A stretch of 34,643 nt of DNA from CAUZJO01 sp963580245. Lineage in GTDB: Bacteria > Sumerlaeota > Sumerlaeia > MVZB01. The notes beneath the pieces are model-generated. The model was not told where the DNA came from. It ran no database searches and saw only the letters and a list, made by a program, of their open reading frames with translations. Below, in pieces: positions 24,079 through 32,880 of the stretch. The stretch is from assembly GCA_963580245.1 (NCBI GenBank), contig CAUZJO010000032.1, positions 1 through 34,643 of the forward strand, given 5' to 3'. Both the position numbers and the translations under genes were made by a program. Position 1 is the first letter of the stretch. Every line of letters starts with the position of its first letter.

Positions 24079-27000
24079 ACGCCGGGCCACCCGAAGGCAC
24101 AAAGTTCAATTGGACTCACTCCCAAGAGAAGGCCATCCATGCGGCGGCGGGGAATCTGATCGTGTCCGCATCGGCGGGTTCGGGTAAAACGGCCGTCCTC
24201 GCTGAACGCGCGTTGCGCATCGTCAGCGAGCTTGTGGCGGACACGGGGCGTCCGGCCGCGACGCTCGATGAGCTGCTGGTCATCACCTTCACCGAAAAAG
24301 CCGCGCGTCAGATGCGCACGCGGATCGAACGACGGCTAGTTGAGGAATTCGAACAACAGCGGGGAAACTCCTGGCTAGTCGACGCCATCGACCGGCTGCC
24401 GTCGGTCTGGATCATGACGATCGACGCCTTTTGCCGCCGCTTGGTCGTCGAACACTTCCACCGCGCCGAACTTTCGCCCGCCGCGCGCATCCCGGACCAG
24501 GCTGAACTGGCGCAGCTCGAACAACGGGTCATCGAGGAAACTCTCGAGCAACGCGCGGGCGAAGAAGGTTCTCGGCGTCGGGATATTCAGGCGTTGATCG
24601 GCGGCCTTCGGCGCGGCGTGCGTGATTTGGTGCAAGAGATCCGTGATCTGATTCGCTTTCTCGAATCCCTCGACGGACCGGAGCGGTGGCTGGCGGATGT
24701 CCGCCGGGACATGGAATCGACTCTTGAGGCGACCCGCTACGACGATCTGCCCGAGGCGCGCCGCGCCGCCGAGGCCTTCGCGGATTGCACGGCCGACCTG
24801 ACCGAAGCATTGGGTGAGATCATCGATCTTGCCCACGCCGCTCATGGTCCCAGCGACCCGCTCGACAACTGGCAAAGGCTCGCCTCGGACTTGCAAGCGA
24901 TGGCGGAAGCTCCCGCGCCCTTCAAGCCGGACGGGCTACGAGCGGCGCTTGAAGCGGACCATGATCCGCAACTGGGGAAGATCGATTTGAAGAAGGTGTG
25001 CGGCGCGGCGATGTATGACGATAAGTCGTTCCTCAAGCTTTTCCTCAAGCCGTTCAGGTCGCGCTATGCAAGTTGGCGCGAACAGTGGTTCAAGCTCGAT
25101 GAAGTCGCGCGACTGCGTGGCGCCAAGTTGGCCGCCGAACAGGGAACGCGGCTATTGGACTTGGCCGAGGCCGCTCGCGCGCGGATCGCCCGAGAGAAAC
25201 GCCGACGCGGTTGGGCGACGTTCAGCGATTACGAACGGCTCGCGCTGCAAGTCTTGACTGATCCCGCAGGAGGTCAGGGTCCTTCGGAAATCGCCGCGGA
25301 CTACCAGGCCCGGTTCAAGTTTGTCTTCGTTGACGAATACCAGGACACCTCCCCCTTGCAGGACGCCCTTATCCGCCGCGTGTCACGGGCCGAGGACCCC
25401 TCGCCCAACGTTGAGGGCAACCTGTTTATGGTGGGCGATTACAAGCAGAGCATTTACCGTTTTCGCCATGCCGAGCCCGCGTTGTTCCTCGAGAAACTGC
25501 GCGCCGCCGAGGACACCTCCCAGGCCATCATCAAACCCATCCGCCGCATCAACCTGCAGGAAAACTTTCGGTCGCGCGCCTCGCTCCTTGAATTCATCAA
25601 CGTCTGCTTCGAGCGCTTGATGGATGAGCAAGTGGGCCAGTTGAACTATGGACCCACCGAGGCATTGGCACCGGGTCGAAACGATCAGGCCCCGCGTGAT
25701 GCGGTCGGCGTCGAGGTTTGCTGGATGCCCAAGGACGCGGCGCACGCATCGAGTGGAGATCAGGCGGAACGATTGACCGCAGACGATGGCGACGTCGAAG
25801 AACTAAGCGGGGTCGAGGCCCAGGCCACCTGGGTCGCCCGCCGCATCCGCCAACTGACCGACGCACGGCACGGCCTGCAAGTTCCGAACCCGGATGCCCC
25901 GGCCGGATCCGCCCAAGCGTTTCGCCCCGCCCGGCCGGCCGACTGCGCCATCTTGCTGCGCAGCATTCGCCGCGAACTCGATATCTGGCTCAAGGCCCTT
26001 GAACGCGAAGGCCTGAAGGTCCGCACGCCCGGGATTCACCCGCTGTTCACCGCGCCCGAATTGATCGACCTGATCAGTGCCCTGCGCGTCGTCGACAACC
26101 CGCTCCAGGATATCCCACTGGCCGCCCTGCTGCGTTCGCCGATGTTTGGGTTCAGCGACGATGAACTGTTGCGCATCCGAATGCAGCGGCGAGCCGGTCC
26201 GTATTGGGAAGCGGTGTGGGCGGCCGCGGGACGGTCGCTCGGCGACGATGAATCCTCGCAATCCGAAACGGAAACCGAGTCGCCAAGCATAACGGGGGAG
26301 CTTCGCGGTCGCCTCGACGCTTTTCTGGACCGACTTGACCGATGGCGCACGCTTGCCTTCTCACGACCCGCGGTCGAGGTCCTGGACGCCTTGGTGCGCG
26401 ATACCGATTACGAAGCCTGGCTCATCGGCAAACCCGACGGCAAGACGCGCCTGGAGCACCTCGATACCCTGCGCGACCTCATGCGCCGCCTCGCCCGGCC
26501 CGACGATGGCGCCAATCCGCTGGCGGCGTTTCTGGAAACCGTCGACCGCGTCCAGCAGGAAACCGGCGAGCTGGGTGATCTGCCCGAATCGCTAGACCCC
26601 CAGAACGACGCCGTCAATCTGCTCACGATCCACAAGAGCAAGGGGCTTGAATTCCCTATCGTTATCCTGCCTCGACTCGAGCGACCATTTAACCGGGACC
26701 GGGCGGACGGGACGCGCTTTGACCGTGCCCACGGCTTCGCGCTCAATGGCATCGACCCCGATGCCCGTCGCCAATACGCCACGCTCGCGCGCCAATGCCT
26801 GGCGACAACGCTCAGTCGCCAAGACCGCTCCGAGGAGCTGCGGCTACTCTACGTGGCGCTGACGCGGGCGTGCGAACGACTGATCCTGGTGGGCCAGGTC
26901 GGCAAGACCAAGCTCGATCACGGGGAGGGAGATGCGAAGGATAAGTGGAGGACCGCGCTCGAAGAGAGATGGGCCCGGATCCATCTGACGGGAGGCCAAC

Positions 27001-28118
27001 GCCCGCCGGCCCTGGATCGACTTCACGCCGCCTCTCGCGCCGACCTGATCGGTCCGATCGTGGAGTGGCTGCGCCGCGACGGCATGAGAGGGAAAGGCCC
27101 ACCGCCGTGGCTGAGGGTTGAGTTTGACGCCGAGCTCCCGTCAGTGGCGCCCCCGGACGATTGGTCCTTGGTCCGACGAGCGCTGGCGCGTCAGGGCGAG
27201 TATCCCGCGCGTGACTGGGAGGCCGCCCTCAAACGCCTGCGGGAAAGCTCAACCGGCGAAGGGCGAGATACAGCCCCTGATGCTCGAACTCAGCCCCCGG
27301 AATCGATCCGCCTGTTGCCCGCTCACGACCCGGCGCGCGCGCTGGTCAGCCTGCCCGCCAAAATGACGGTGACCCAGCTCAGGCGCATTGGATCGGCCGA
27401 CGCTCGGGAAAAGGCCTACTTGGAAGCCGCGCGGATGAGCGACGAGCTTGAGGCCGCCCGCTTCCTCGAACAGGAGATGATGGTTCCATTGTATGGGAAG
27501 GCGGGATCGGCGACCTCGCGGCGACCTACATGGTCGAATCAGGCCGTCGAGGCGCGGGAGACGCTGGAGGGGGCGACGCGCGGCACGTTGACCCACGAGG
27601 TTCTCGCCCGCATCGATCCGCGGGGCGCCCTTGACGCCGAGGGTCTCCGGGATCAAGCCAAACGGCTACTGGATCGAGGCCTCCTTGGCGGTCTCGAGGG
27701 GGCGAGCGAGGCCGGCCTGGATCAGCTCGATTTCAAAGCGATGGCATGGTTCTTCACGACAGAGCTAGGCCAGGATATCCAGCGCCGACCGGGGGCCGTC
27801 CTGCGCGAACTCCCATTCACCGCCTCGAAGTCCGTCCAGGACTTCGATGACGCGGCCTGGCGCGTCTCCCCCTCCGAGCGGGTCCTGGTCCAGGGCGTCA
27901 TCGACGGGGTCATCGACGAAGGCGAGCGGGCCACCGTCTTCGACTACAAGACCGATCGCGTGGGGTCCGAGGAGCGTCTGCGGGAACTCGTGCGGCAATA
28001 CGAGGTCCAAATCCAACAATACGCCGGCTCGTTGCGCGCAATCTGGTCGCTGAGATCGGTCCGGGCCGCGCTGATCTTCCTCGACGCCCGCCGCGTCCAC
28101 TGGCTCCAGACCGATTGA
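24075..28118 (+). CDS. addA: AddA-type UvrD-family helicase-nuclease subunit
   Basis: This is the motor and second nuclease subunit of AddAB, 1347 residues. Superfamily 1A helicase motifs appear in order: motif I SASAGSGK38T, motif Ia ITFTEKAARQMRTRI, motif II VFVD420E421YQDTS, motif III MVGDYKQSIYRFRHA, motif IV INLQENFRS, motif V NLLTIHKSKGLEFPIVI and motif VI LLYVALTRACERLIL. The C-terminal RecB-type nuclease has VIDGVID1277-like and FD1290YK1292TD motifs. Both subunits thus retain nuclease residues, defining the AddAB (two-nuclease) rather than AdnAB or RecBCD architecture. The ATGA overlap with addB indicates coupled translation and a 1:1 complex. Confidence 0.96.
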   Translation: MNAGPPEGTKFNWTHSQEKAIHAAAGNLIVSASAGSGKTAVLAERALRIVSELVADTGRPAATLDELLVITFTEKAARQMRTRIERRLVEEFEQQRGNSWLVDAIDRLPSVWIMTIDAFCRRLVVEHFHRAELSPAARIPDQAELAQLEQRVIEETLEQRAGEEGSRRRDIQALIGGLRRGVRDLVQEIRDLIRFLESLDGPERWLADVRRDMESTLEATRYDDLPEARRAAEAFADCTADLTEALGEIIDLAHAAHGPSDPLDNWQRLASDLQAMAEAPAPFKPDGLRAALEADHDPQLGKIDLKKVCGAAMYDDKSFLKLFLKPFRSRYASWREQWFKLDEVARLRGAKLAAEQGTRLLDLAEAARARIAREKRRRGWATFSDYERLALQVLTDPAGGQGPSEIAADYQARFKFVFVDEYQDTSPLQDALIRRVSRAEDPSPNVEGNLFMVGDYKQSIYRFRHAEPALFLEKLRAAEDTSQAIIKPIRRINLQENFRSRASLLEFINVCFERLMDEQVGQLNYGPTEALAPGRNDQAPRDAVGVEVCWMPKDAAHASSGDQAERLTADDGDVEELSGVEAQATWVARRIRQLTDARHGLQVPNPDAPAGSAQAFRPARPADCAILLRSIRRELDIWLKALEREGLKVRTPGIHPLFTAPELIDLISALRVVDNPLQDIPLAALLRSPMFGFSDDELLRIRMQRRAGPYWEAVWAAAGRSLGDDESSQSETETESPSITGELRGRLDAFLDRLDRWRTLAFSRPAVEVLDALVRDTDYEAWLIGKPDGKTRLEHLDTLRDLMRRLARPDDGANPLAAFLETVDRVQQETGELGDLPESLDPQNDAVNLLTIHKSKGLEFPIVILPRLERPFNRDRADGTRFDRAHGFALNGIDPDARRQYATLARQCLATTLSRQDRSEELRLLYVALTRACERLILVGQVGKTKLDHGEGDAKDKWRTALEERWARIHLTGGQRPPALDRLHAASRADLIGPIVEWLRRDGMRGKGPPPWLRVEFDAELPSVAPPDDWSLVRRALARQGEYPARDWEAALKRLRESSTGEGRDTAPDARTQPPESIRLLPAHDPARALVSLPAKMTVTQLRRIGSADAREKAYLEAARMSDELEAARFLEQEMMVPLYGKAGSATSRRPTWSNQAVEARETLEGATRGTLTHEVLARIDPRGALDAEGLRDQAKRLLDRGLLGGLEGASEAGLDQLDFKAMAWFFTTELGQDIQRRPGAVLRELPFTASKSVQDFDDAAWRVSPSERVLVQGVIDGVIDEGERATVFDYKTDRVGSEERLRELVRQYEVQIQQYAGSLRAIWSLRSVRAALIFLDARRVHWLQTD

Positions 28119-28158
28119 GCCTCATTTGCCCCTCCAATTGATCCGATAACGAATACCG

Positions 28159-29301
28159 ATGAGCATCCCTGTCCTGTTCATGATCCAGCACCTCGATCAC
28201 AGGGGAACCGAGCATCACTTCCACGATGTCGTGATCGGTCTCGACCGCTCGCGCTTCACGCCCCACGTGATCCACTGCACGGGCGGCGTGGTCAGCTGGC
28301 AACTGGAGACCGTCGAGGGATTGCCGATCCAGCGCATCGACCTCAAGCGCGCCTACGACCTCAGCGCCTGGCGCGCGGTCCGCCAGATGCGGCGTACTAT
28401 CCGAGAGAACGCCATCGCGGCGGTCGTGACCTACCACTTCGTCGCCGATTTTATCGGATGCCTGGCGGCCGGTCCGCCGGTCATCTCGAACCGCCGCGAC
28501 ATGGGTTTCACGCATACCTTGCGCCAGATCGCCATCGGCCGCCGACTGAGCCGCCGCATCGCCCGCTACGTCGCCGTCTCCGAGGCCGTCCGCCAAGCCG
28601 TCGCCCACGACGAACGAGTCGATCCTGGCCGCATCGACGTCATCCATAACGGCATCGACCTGGAAAGGATTCACCGCCGCAAGTGGGACCTCGCCGCCGA
28701 ACGGTCCCGTCTGGGCATCGCCCCCGATGAACTCGTGATCGGCTGCATCGCCGCCTTCAACCCGGTCAAGGATCACCTCACGCTCATCGACGCCTTCGCC
28801 CAGTTGAGGCAACACCTTCCCGACCTCCCCGCAAAGCTCCTCCTGGTCGGCGACGGCGAAATTAGAGGCCCGATCGAGGCAAGAATCGCCGAGCGGGATA
28901 TCCAGGACTACGTCCTGATGCCCGGCCGCAGCGACGCCGTCGAACGCGAAGTCCAGCTCTGCGACATCATCGTCCTCCCCTCGCGTAGCGAAGGCTTCTC
29001 CAACGCCATCCTCCAAGCCATGGCCTTCGCCAAACCCGTCATCGCCACCCGCGCCGGCGGCAACCCCGAGGCGGTCGTTGACGGCGAAACCGGCAATCTC
29101 ATCGAGTCCGGCAACGCGGCGGAACTGGCTAAAGCGGTCGCACGGGTCGCTCAGGATGCCGATCTCCGCGACAGGCTCGGTAAAGCCGCGCGTAACCGCG
29201 TGGAGCAATCCTTCACGAAACAAACGATGCTTCGGTTGCTGGAAGATGAAATCGCAAAGACGCTTGCGCCCACCGGCGTCCCGAGCGCATCTGTTCCCTA
29301 G
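28159..29301 (+). CDS. Glycosyltransferase family 4 (GT-B fold)
   Basis: This 380-residue protein starts at ATG 28159, without an obvious Shine-Dalgarno, 40 bases after addA. The N-terminal Rossmann half opens VLFMIQHLDHRGTEHHF, the acceptor-side GG/RG-type motif. The C-terminal half has VIHNGIDLERI, IGCIAAFNPVKDH, LLLVGDGEIRGPIE and VLPSRSEGFSNAILQAM, typical of retaining GT4 enzymes. The EX7E nucleotide-sugar motif reads E278-x7-Q286, with the second Glu changed to Gln. It probably adds a sugar in polysaccharide or lipid glycan synthesis at the cytoplasmic face of the membrane; the substrate cannot be predicted. The O-antigen ligase-like gene at 32881 is a plausible partner. Confidence 0.9.
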   Translation: MSIPVLFMIQHLDHRGTEHHFHDVVIGLDRSRFTPHVIHCTGGVVSWQLETVEGLPIQRIDLKRAYDLSAWRAVRQMRRTIRENAIAAVVTYHFVADFIGCLAAGPPVISNRRDMGFTHTLRQIAIGRRLSRRIARYVAVSEAVRQAVAHDERVDPGRIDVIHNGIDLERIHRRKWDLAAERSRLGIAPDELVIGCIAAFNPVKDHLTLIDAFAQLRQHLPDLPAKLLLVGDGEIRGPIEARIAERDIQDYVLMPGRSDAVEREVQLCDIIVLPSRSEGFSNAILQAMAFAKPVIATRAGGNPEAVVDGETGNLIESGNAAELAKAVARVAQDADLRDRLGKAARNRVEQSFTKQTMLRLLEDEIAKTLAPTGVPSASVP

Positions 29302-29337
29302 CATTCCATCTGCCTCTATTCCCCTGCGCGATAGCCC

Positions 29338-29366
29338 TTGACCGCCATGCCCATCCTGTCTAAATT
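29338..29366 (+). promoter_or_regulatory. Promoter of brnTA, positioned for a leaderless transcript
   Basis: TTGACC (29338-29343, 5/6) and TAAATT (29361-29366, 4/6) are 17 bases apart. The expected start site, about 7 bases beyond the -10, coincides with the ATG of brnT at 29373. No Shine-Dalgarno precedes that ATG, which supports leaderless translation. In BrnTA systems the antitoxin normally represses this promoter; no clear operator repeat was recognised. Confidence 0.5.
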
Positions 29367-29372
29367 ATAAAC

Positions 29373-29666
29373 ATGAAGGAGTTGCGCTTCGAATGGGACA
29401 AACGAAAGAACTCAGGCAATCTTCGAAAGCATGGGATTTCATTCGAAGAAGCGCGCACGGTCTTCCACGATGAAAGCGCAATCCAGTATGATGATCCGGA
29501 TCATTCGGAAGATGAAGACAGGTTCATTCTGCTTGGAATGAGCTTTAAGTTGCGCGCCTTGGTGGTCTGCCACTGTTATCGGGAAAAGGATATGGTGATA
29601 CGGGTCATTTCAGCGAGGAAAGCAGACAAGCGGGAAGCAAGGGAGTACTGGGAGTCGCGACCATGA
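29373..29666 (+). CDS. brnT: BrnT-family ribonuclease toxin
   Basis: The 97 residues fit the BrnT (DUF497) family: FEWDKRKNSGNLRKHGISFEEARTVFHD at the start, DRFILLGMSFKLRALVVCHCYRE in the middle and VIRVISARKADKREAREYWE at the end. Known BrnT toxins have a RelE-like fold and block translation by cutting RNA. The toxin gene comes first, as usual for brnTA, and its stop overlaps the antitoxin start by 4 bases. Base composition is lower in GC than the flanking genes, as expected for a mobile module. Confidence 0.9.
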   Translation: MKELRFEWDKRKNSGNLRKHGISFEEARTVFHDESAIQYDDPDHSEDEDRFILLGMSFKLRALVVCHCYREKDMVIRVISARKADKREAREYWESRP

Positions 29667-29881
29667 GAGACCATTATGACTTTTCCAACATGAAGGGCCG
29701 AAAGAACCCGTACGTCAAACTCTTGAAGCAACCGATCACCCTTCGCCTCGATCGCGACACGGTCGCCTATTTCAAGGCCATGGCCTCTGAGACCGGCGTC
29801 CCCTACCAAAACCTCATCAATCTGTATTTGAGAGATTGTGCCGTCGCCGGTCGTAAACTGAAGATGAAGTGGGCGTCTTGA
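29663..29881 (+). CDS. brnA: BrnA-family antitoxin
   Basis: This 72-residue antitoxin is coupled to brnT by an ATGA overlap. The N-terminal part (YDFSNMKGRKNPYVKLLKQ) is the toxin-wrapping segment. The C-terminal part is a ribbon-helix-helix DNA-binding domain (ITLRLDRDTVAYFKAMASE then PYQNLINLYLRDCA). BrnA homologues neutralise BrnT and, as a complex, repress their own promoter. The order of segments and size match the family. Confidence 0.88.
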   Translation: MRDHYDFSNMKGRKNPYVKLLKQPITLRLDRDTVAYFKAMASETGVPYQNLINLYLRDCAVAGRKLKMKWAS

Positions 29882-30063
29882 GAAGCGGAAAGATAGGCGT
29901 TTCGTAGAAGAACCAGATACGGTATCGGCGGCTCACCTAGACCCATCATCTTACTCTGACTCAAATCCAGAAACTGGCCCGGCTCTTGCCCGAATAAAAT
30001 GGGGGCGACGGCGATACGCGAACTCCCGCTACCTGACGGAAACAACCGCATTCGCCACGTCGG

Positions 30064-31227
30064 TTAATCGCCCTGAATCCTGACGCTGACGCTGCCGAAT
30101 CCAAGCTGCTTGATGGTTTCCGCCCAATCCGCCCGTGCGCCGATGAGACGGACTTCGGTGGCCGTGAACTCGCGCCGGATGGGATAGTCCTTTCGCAATT
30201 GATCGAAAGCGGGGCCGATGGCGTTGTTGTGCGTCTGGGCCGCCCGGCGCAGGTTGGCGTCGTCGCGCTGGATCGGGTAGGTGGCCAGGATCAGGTCGCT
30301 TTGCACGGATTCAAGCGAACGGCCCCGCGCGTCGCCGGTGAGGACCGGCGCGCCGGGCGGCGGGAGGGGTAGATCGATTGGTTCGGGTTCGAGGCCCAGG
30401 TGGGCGCGGGCGAATTCGTAAATTATCCGGGTTCCATTGAGCTTGCCATCGGTCGAGTAGCCCGCGATGTGCGGCGTGCCGAGCACCGCGCGGTCGAGCA
30501 AAGCCGCGTTGATCTGGGGCTCGTTCTCCCAAGCGTCGATCACCGCGCCCCCCAGGCGACCCGCCGTCAAGCGTTCGAGGAGCAACGGTTCATCGACAAT
30601 GAATCCGCGGCTGGTGTTGAAGAGGACGGCCCCGTCTTTGAGGCGCTCCAGGCGTCGGGCGTCGAAAAGCCGCCAAGTCGGATCGTCTCCCTCGCGGGTC
30701 AGCGGCACGTGAAGGGTGACGAAATCGCAGCCCATCAACGCATCGAGGGGCCGGTAGTCGCTCTGGTTGGTGGCGCGGGCGAGGGGTGGGTCGTTGAGGA
30801 CGACCTCCATGCCCAGCGCGCGGGCGATGCGAGCGACTCGGCTACCGCATTGCCCCACCCCAACCACGCCGATGGACGCCCCGCGCAGGGTGATCGCGAG
30901 CCGCCGCGCCGACCACGCCAGGGCCGCCGCCACGTACTGGGCCACCGACTCGGCATTGGAGCCTGGCGCCGAGGCGAACGCGATGCCCCACGCGGCGAGC
31001 CAGGGACGGTCGATGTGATCGGCCCCGATTGTCGCCGAGCCGACAAACCGCACGCGACTGCCGGCCAAGAGCGATTCACCGACGGGCGTCACCGACCGAA
31101 CCAGCAACATGTCGGCGTCGCGGACGCTCGCGGGCGTCATCATACGCCCAGGAACGAGCCTCACCTCGCCCAGCCGGCCGAAGAAGGCCTCGACCTGGGG
31201 GATATTTTCATCGGCGACGATTAACAT
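30064..31227 (-). CDS. pdxB: Erythronate-4-phosphate dehydrogenase
   Basis: PdxB oxidises 4-phospho-D-erythronate in the deoxyxylulose-5-phosphate-dependent route to pyridoxal phosphate. ATG 31227 follows GAGGAGGG by 7 bases; 387 residues. It is a D-2-hydroxyacid dehydrogenase with the NAD-binding G123-V-G125-QC-G128 turn and the acidic N145-D146 that selects NAD. The catalytic triad is R207 (NTSRGFI), E236 (DAWENEP) and H253 (TPHIAGYS), one residue off E. coli PdxB. PdxB-type features separating it from SerA are the N-terminal VADENIP, APGSNAESVAQYV and the C-terminal dimerisation domain ending RREFTATEV. No other B6 gene is adjacent. Confidence 0.92.
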   Translation of the reverse strand: MLIVADENIPQVEAFFGRLGEVRLVPGRMMTPASVRDADMLLVRSVTPVGESLLAGSRVRFVGSATIGADHIDRPWLAAWGIAFASAPGSNAESVAQYVAAALAWSARRLAITLRGASIGVVGVGQCGSRVARIARALGMEVVLNDPPLARATNQSDYRPLDALMGCDFVTLHVPLTREGDDPTWRLFDARRLERLKDGAVLFNTSRGFIVDEPLLLERLTAGRLGGAVIDAWENEPQINAALLDRAVLGTPHIAGYSTDGKLNGTRIIYEFARAHLGLEPEPIDLPLPPPGAPVLTGDARGRSLESVQSDLILATYPIQRDDANLRRAAQTHNNAIGPAFDQLRKDYPIRREFTATEVRLIGARADWAETIKQLGFGSVSVRIQGD

Positions 31228-31641
31228 TCCGATCCCTCCTCTCTCCGCTTCCGACTAGTGGACGCGTGTGATTCAGAAATGGGGGGGGTGCGAAAGGCGA
31301 GGGGACGATGAGCTTAATTCCCGCCGCGCCCTTGCACGCCCGCGCGCCCGTAGCACTACTGCGCGGAGGCCACGTCGCAAACTCGTGCTCGTGCTCCTAA
31401 TCGGTCTTTTTGTCGGGCCACGATCGAGGTGGGACGCAATGATACGCCCGATTACGAGCACGAGCACGAACGGGCACTTTGTATCGAGGCGGCGTTTACT
31501 CCCAAACCTGAATCACATCCCGATGGACGTTCACCGTAATGCGCCGTTGCAACCCCTGGGGGAGTGTGCCACGCTCCCTCTCCCCCCCGCGTTCGGCGCC
31601 AACCCATTGAAAAGGCCCTCCCGCCCCAGGTCAAGCCCGCG
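31228..31641. other. 414-base intergenic region (pdxB / methyltransferase)
   Basis: This contains the pdxB Shine-Dalgarno, a G8 tract near 31282, and the long inverted repeat at 31383-31469. Short reading frames across it do not look coding. No clear promoter was seen for the methyltransferase. Confidence 0.5.
31383..31469. repeat. 22-bp inverted repeat built from CGTGCT units, 43-base spacer
   Basis: The left arm (31383-31404) and right arm (31448-31469) match as inverted copies at 21 of 22 positions. Each arm is itself a direct repeat of CGTGCT(C) followed by TAATCGG. The spacer begins with a T5 run. The transcript could form a very stable long hairpin. It could be a REP-like/palindromic element, a terminator for something lost, or ends of a small non-autonomous element. 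No second copy was noticed in the window. Confidence 0.75.
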
Positions 31642-32391
31642 ATGAACCCGGAAGAATACGTCAGGATGTTTCAACTCGAGGACCACCATTGGTGGTTTCG
31701 CGGGCGGTTGATGATGACGGAAGGCCTGCTGCGCCGCCATATCCTCCCGGCCTTTCCCTCGGGCGGGCCGCGGCTGCTCGATATGGGATGCGGCACGGGT
31801 CTGTTCCTGGAGCGGCGCGCGGAGGATTGCGAATCCATGGGCGTCGATCTGTCGCCGCAAGCGCTCGGTTACGCTCGCGGCCGCCGACTGCCGCGACTCG
31901 CCAGGGCCGACGCCGCGCGCCTGCCGTTCCCGGACGCGTCGTTCGACGTGGTCACCGCATTCGACTTGATCGAACACGTGCGCGACGATCGGGGGTTGGT
32001 CGAGGAAATGTGGCGCGTCTTGCGGCCGGGCGGGTTCCTGTTGGCCACCGTGCCGGCCCACCCGATTCTGTGGAGCGGCCATGACGTATCGCTCCACCAC
32101 CACCGCCGCTATCGCCGCGGGCAGTTCAATGCCCTGTTCGCGCCCGACAAATGGCAGACCATTCGCATGAGCGCCTCGTTTACGCTTATTTTTCCGATCG
32201 CCGTCCTCGTCCGGTTTGGCCGCCGATTGAGCCGGGCCAAGCGCCCGCCGACTTCCGACACCCACGAAATGCCGGGTTGGCTCAACCGCGCCCTGATCGC
32301 CTTGCACGGGATCGAGGCCGCTTGGCTCAGACGCCACGATCTCCCCATGGGCATCTCGCTGATCACGATCCGCCGCAAACGCGCGGGCTGA
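31642..32391 (+). CDS. Class I SAM-dependent methyltransferase
   Basis: ATG 31642 gives 249 residues; the frame also opens at 31564, but that extension is low-complexity and runs through intergenic-like sequence. The N-terminal MNPEEYVRMFQLEDHHWWFRGR motif is common in methyltransferases of surface-glycan or lipid clusters. Motif I is LLDMGCGTGLFLE, with the acidic residue in MGVDLSPQAL. RADAARLPFPDASFDVVTAFDLIEHV and VLRPGGFLLATVPAHP follow. A hydrophobic stretch (SFTLIFPIAVLVRFGRR) near the C-terminus may contact the membrane. The methyl acceptor cannot be named. Confidence 0.88.
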   Translation: MNPEEYVRMFQLEDHHWWFRGRLMMTEGLLRRHILPAFPSGGPRLLDMGCGTGLFLERRAEDCESMGVDLSPQALGYARGRRLPRLARADAARLPFPDASFDVVTAFDLIEHVRDDRGLVEEMWRVLRPGGFLLATVPAHPILWSGHDVSLHHHRRYRRGQFNALFAPDKWQTIRMSASFTLIFPIAVLVRFGRRLSRAKRPPTSDTHEMPGWLNRALIALHGIEAAWLRRHDLPMGISLITIRRKRAG

Positions 32392-32434
32392 AAATCCATT
32401 GCCGCCGCGGGCCGATACCACGTATCCTGGTTCG

Positions 32435-32872
32435 GTGAGCGATCCGGTAGACAAGCCCCGCATCGAGATTATCCCGCCCGTCAAGGTGCCTCGCGCCGGG
32501 CAGGCCGCGTCGGACGATGCGACATACTTGGCCCAGTCGCCGGGGCGCGGTCGCGGCGCGCGCAGGGGCCTCAAGTATATGCTTTCGCTGATTCCGGGCG
32601 TGACGACACTGGTGGGGCTGTGGTTTTACTTGCTCGACGATGAGTGCCCGACCACCCACAAGTTCTTGATCCTCCTGGCGCTGTTCTACCTGGTCTGGCC
32701 GCTTGATATCGTCCCGGAACGATTTTTTGCCGCACTGGGTCTCGTCGATGACATCGCCGTATTATTCATGCTGGTGCGGTTCCTCGGATCGGAGACGTTG
32801 CGACCCTATCGCCGAGAGGCGCGACGCTGGCTGCGCGGCCTGCCGCCCGAGAACCCCGAAATCGTCCCCTAA
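32435..32872 (+). CDS. DUF1232 (YkvA-like) membrane protein
   Basis: GTG 32435 gives a natural N-terminus (MSDPVDKPRIEIIPP, 145 residues); a TTG at 32399 would add 12 residues. Neither start has a good Shine-Dalgarno. A Pro/Arg-rich ~55-residue N-terminal tail precedes membrane segments LIPGVTTLVGLWFYLL and HKFLILLALFYLVWPLDIVPERFFAALGLVDDIAVLFMLVRFL. The WPLDIVP..LGLVDD motif is the DUF1232 signature; the function of the family is not established. Only 8 bases separate its stop from that of the convergent ligase gene. Confidence 0.8.
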   Translation: MSDPVDKPRIEIIPPVKVPRAGQAASDDATYLAQSPGRGRGARRGLKYMLSLIPGVTTLVGLWFYLLDDECPTTHKFLILLALFYLVWPLDIVPERFFAALGLVDDIAVLFMLVRFLGSETLRPYRREARRWLRGLPPENPEIVP

Positions 32873-32880
32873 CGCCCCAC

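Noticed and set aside
27910..29304. 464-codon minus-strand frame opposite the end of addA and the glycosyltransferase
   Set aside because: It overlaps two genes with clear motifs; its own translation is Asp/Gly/Val-rich antisense sequence.
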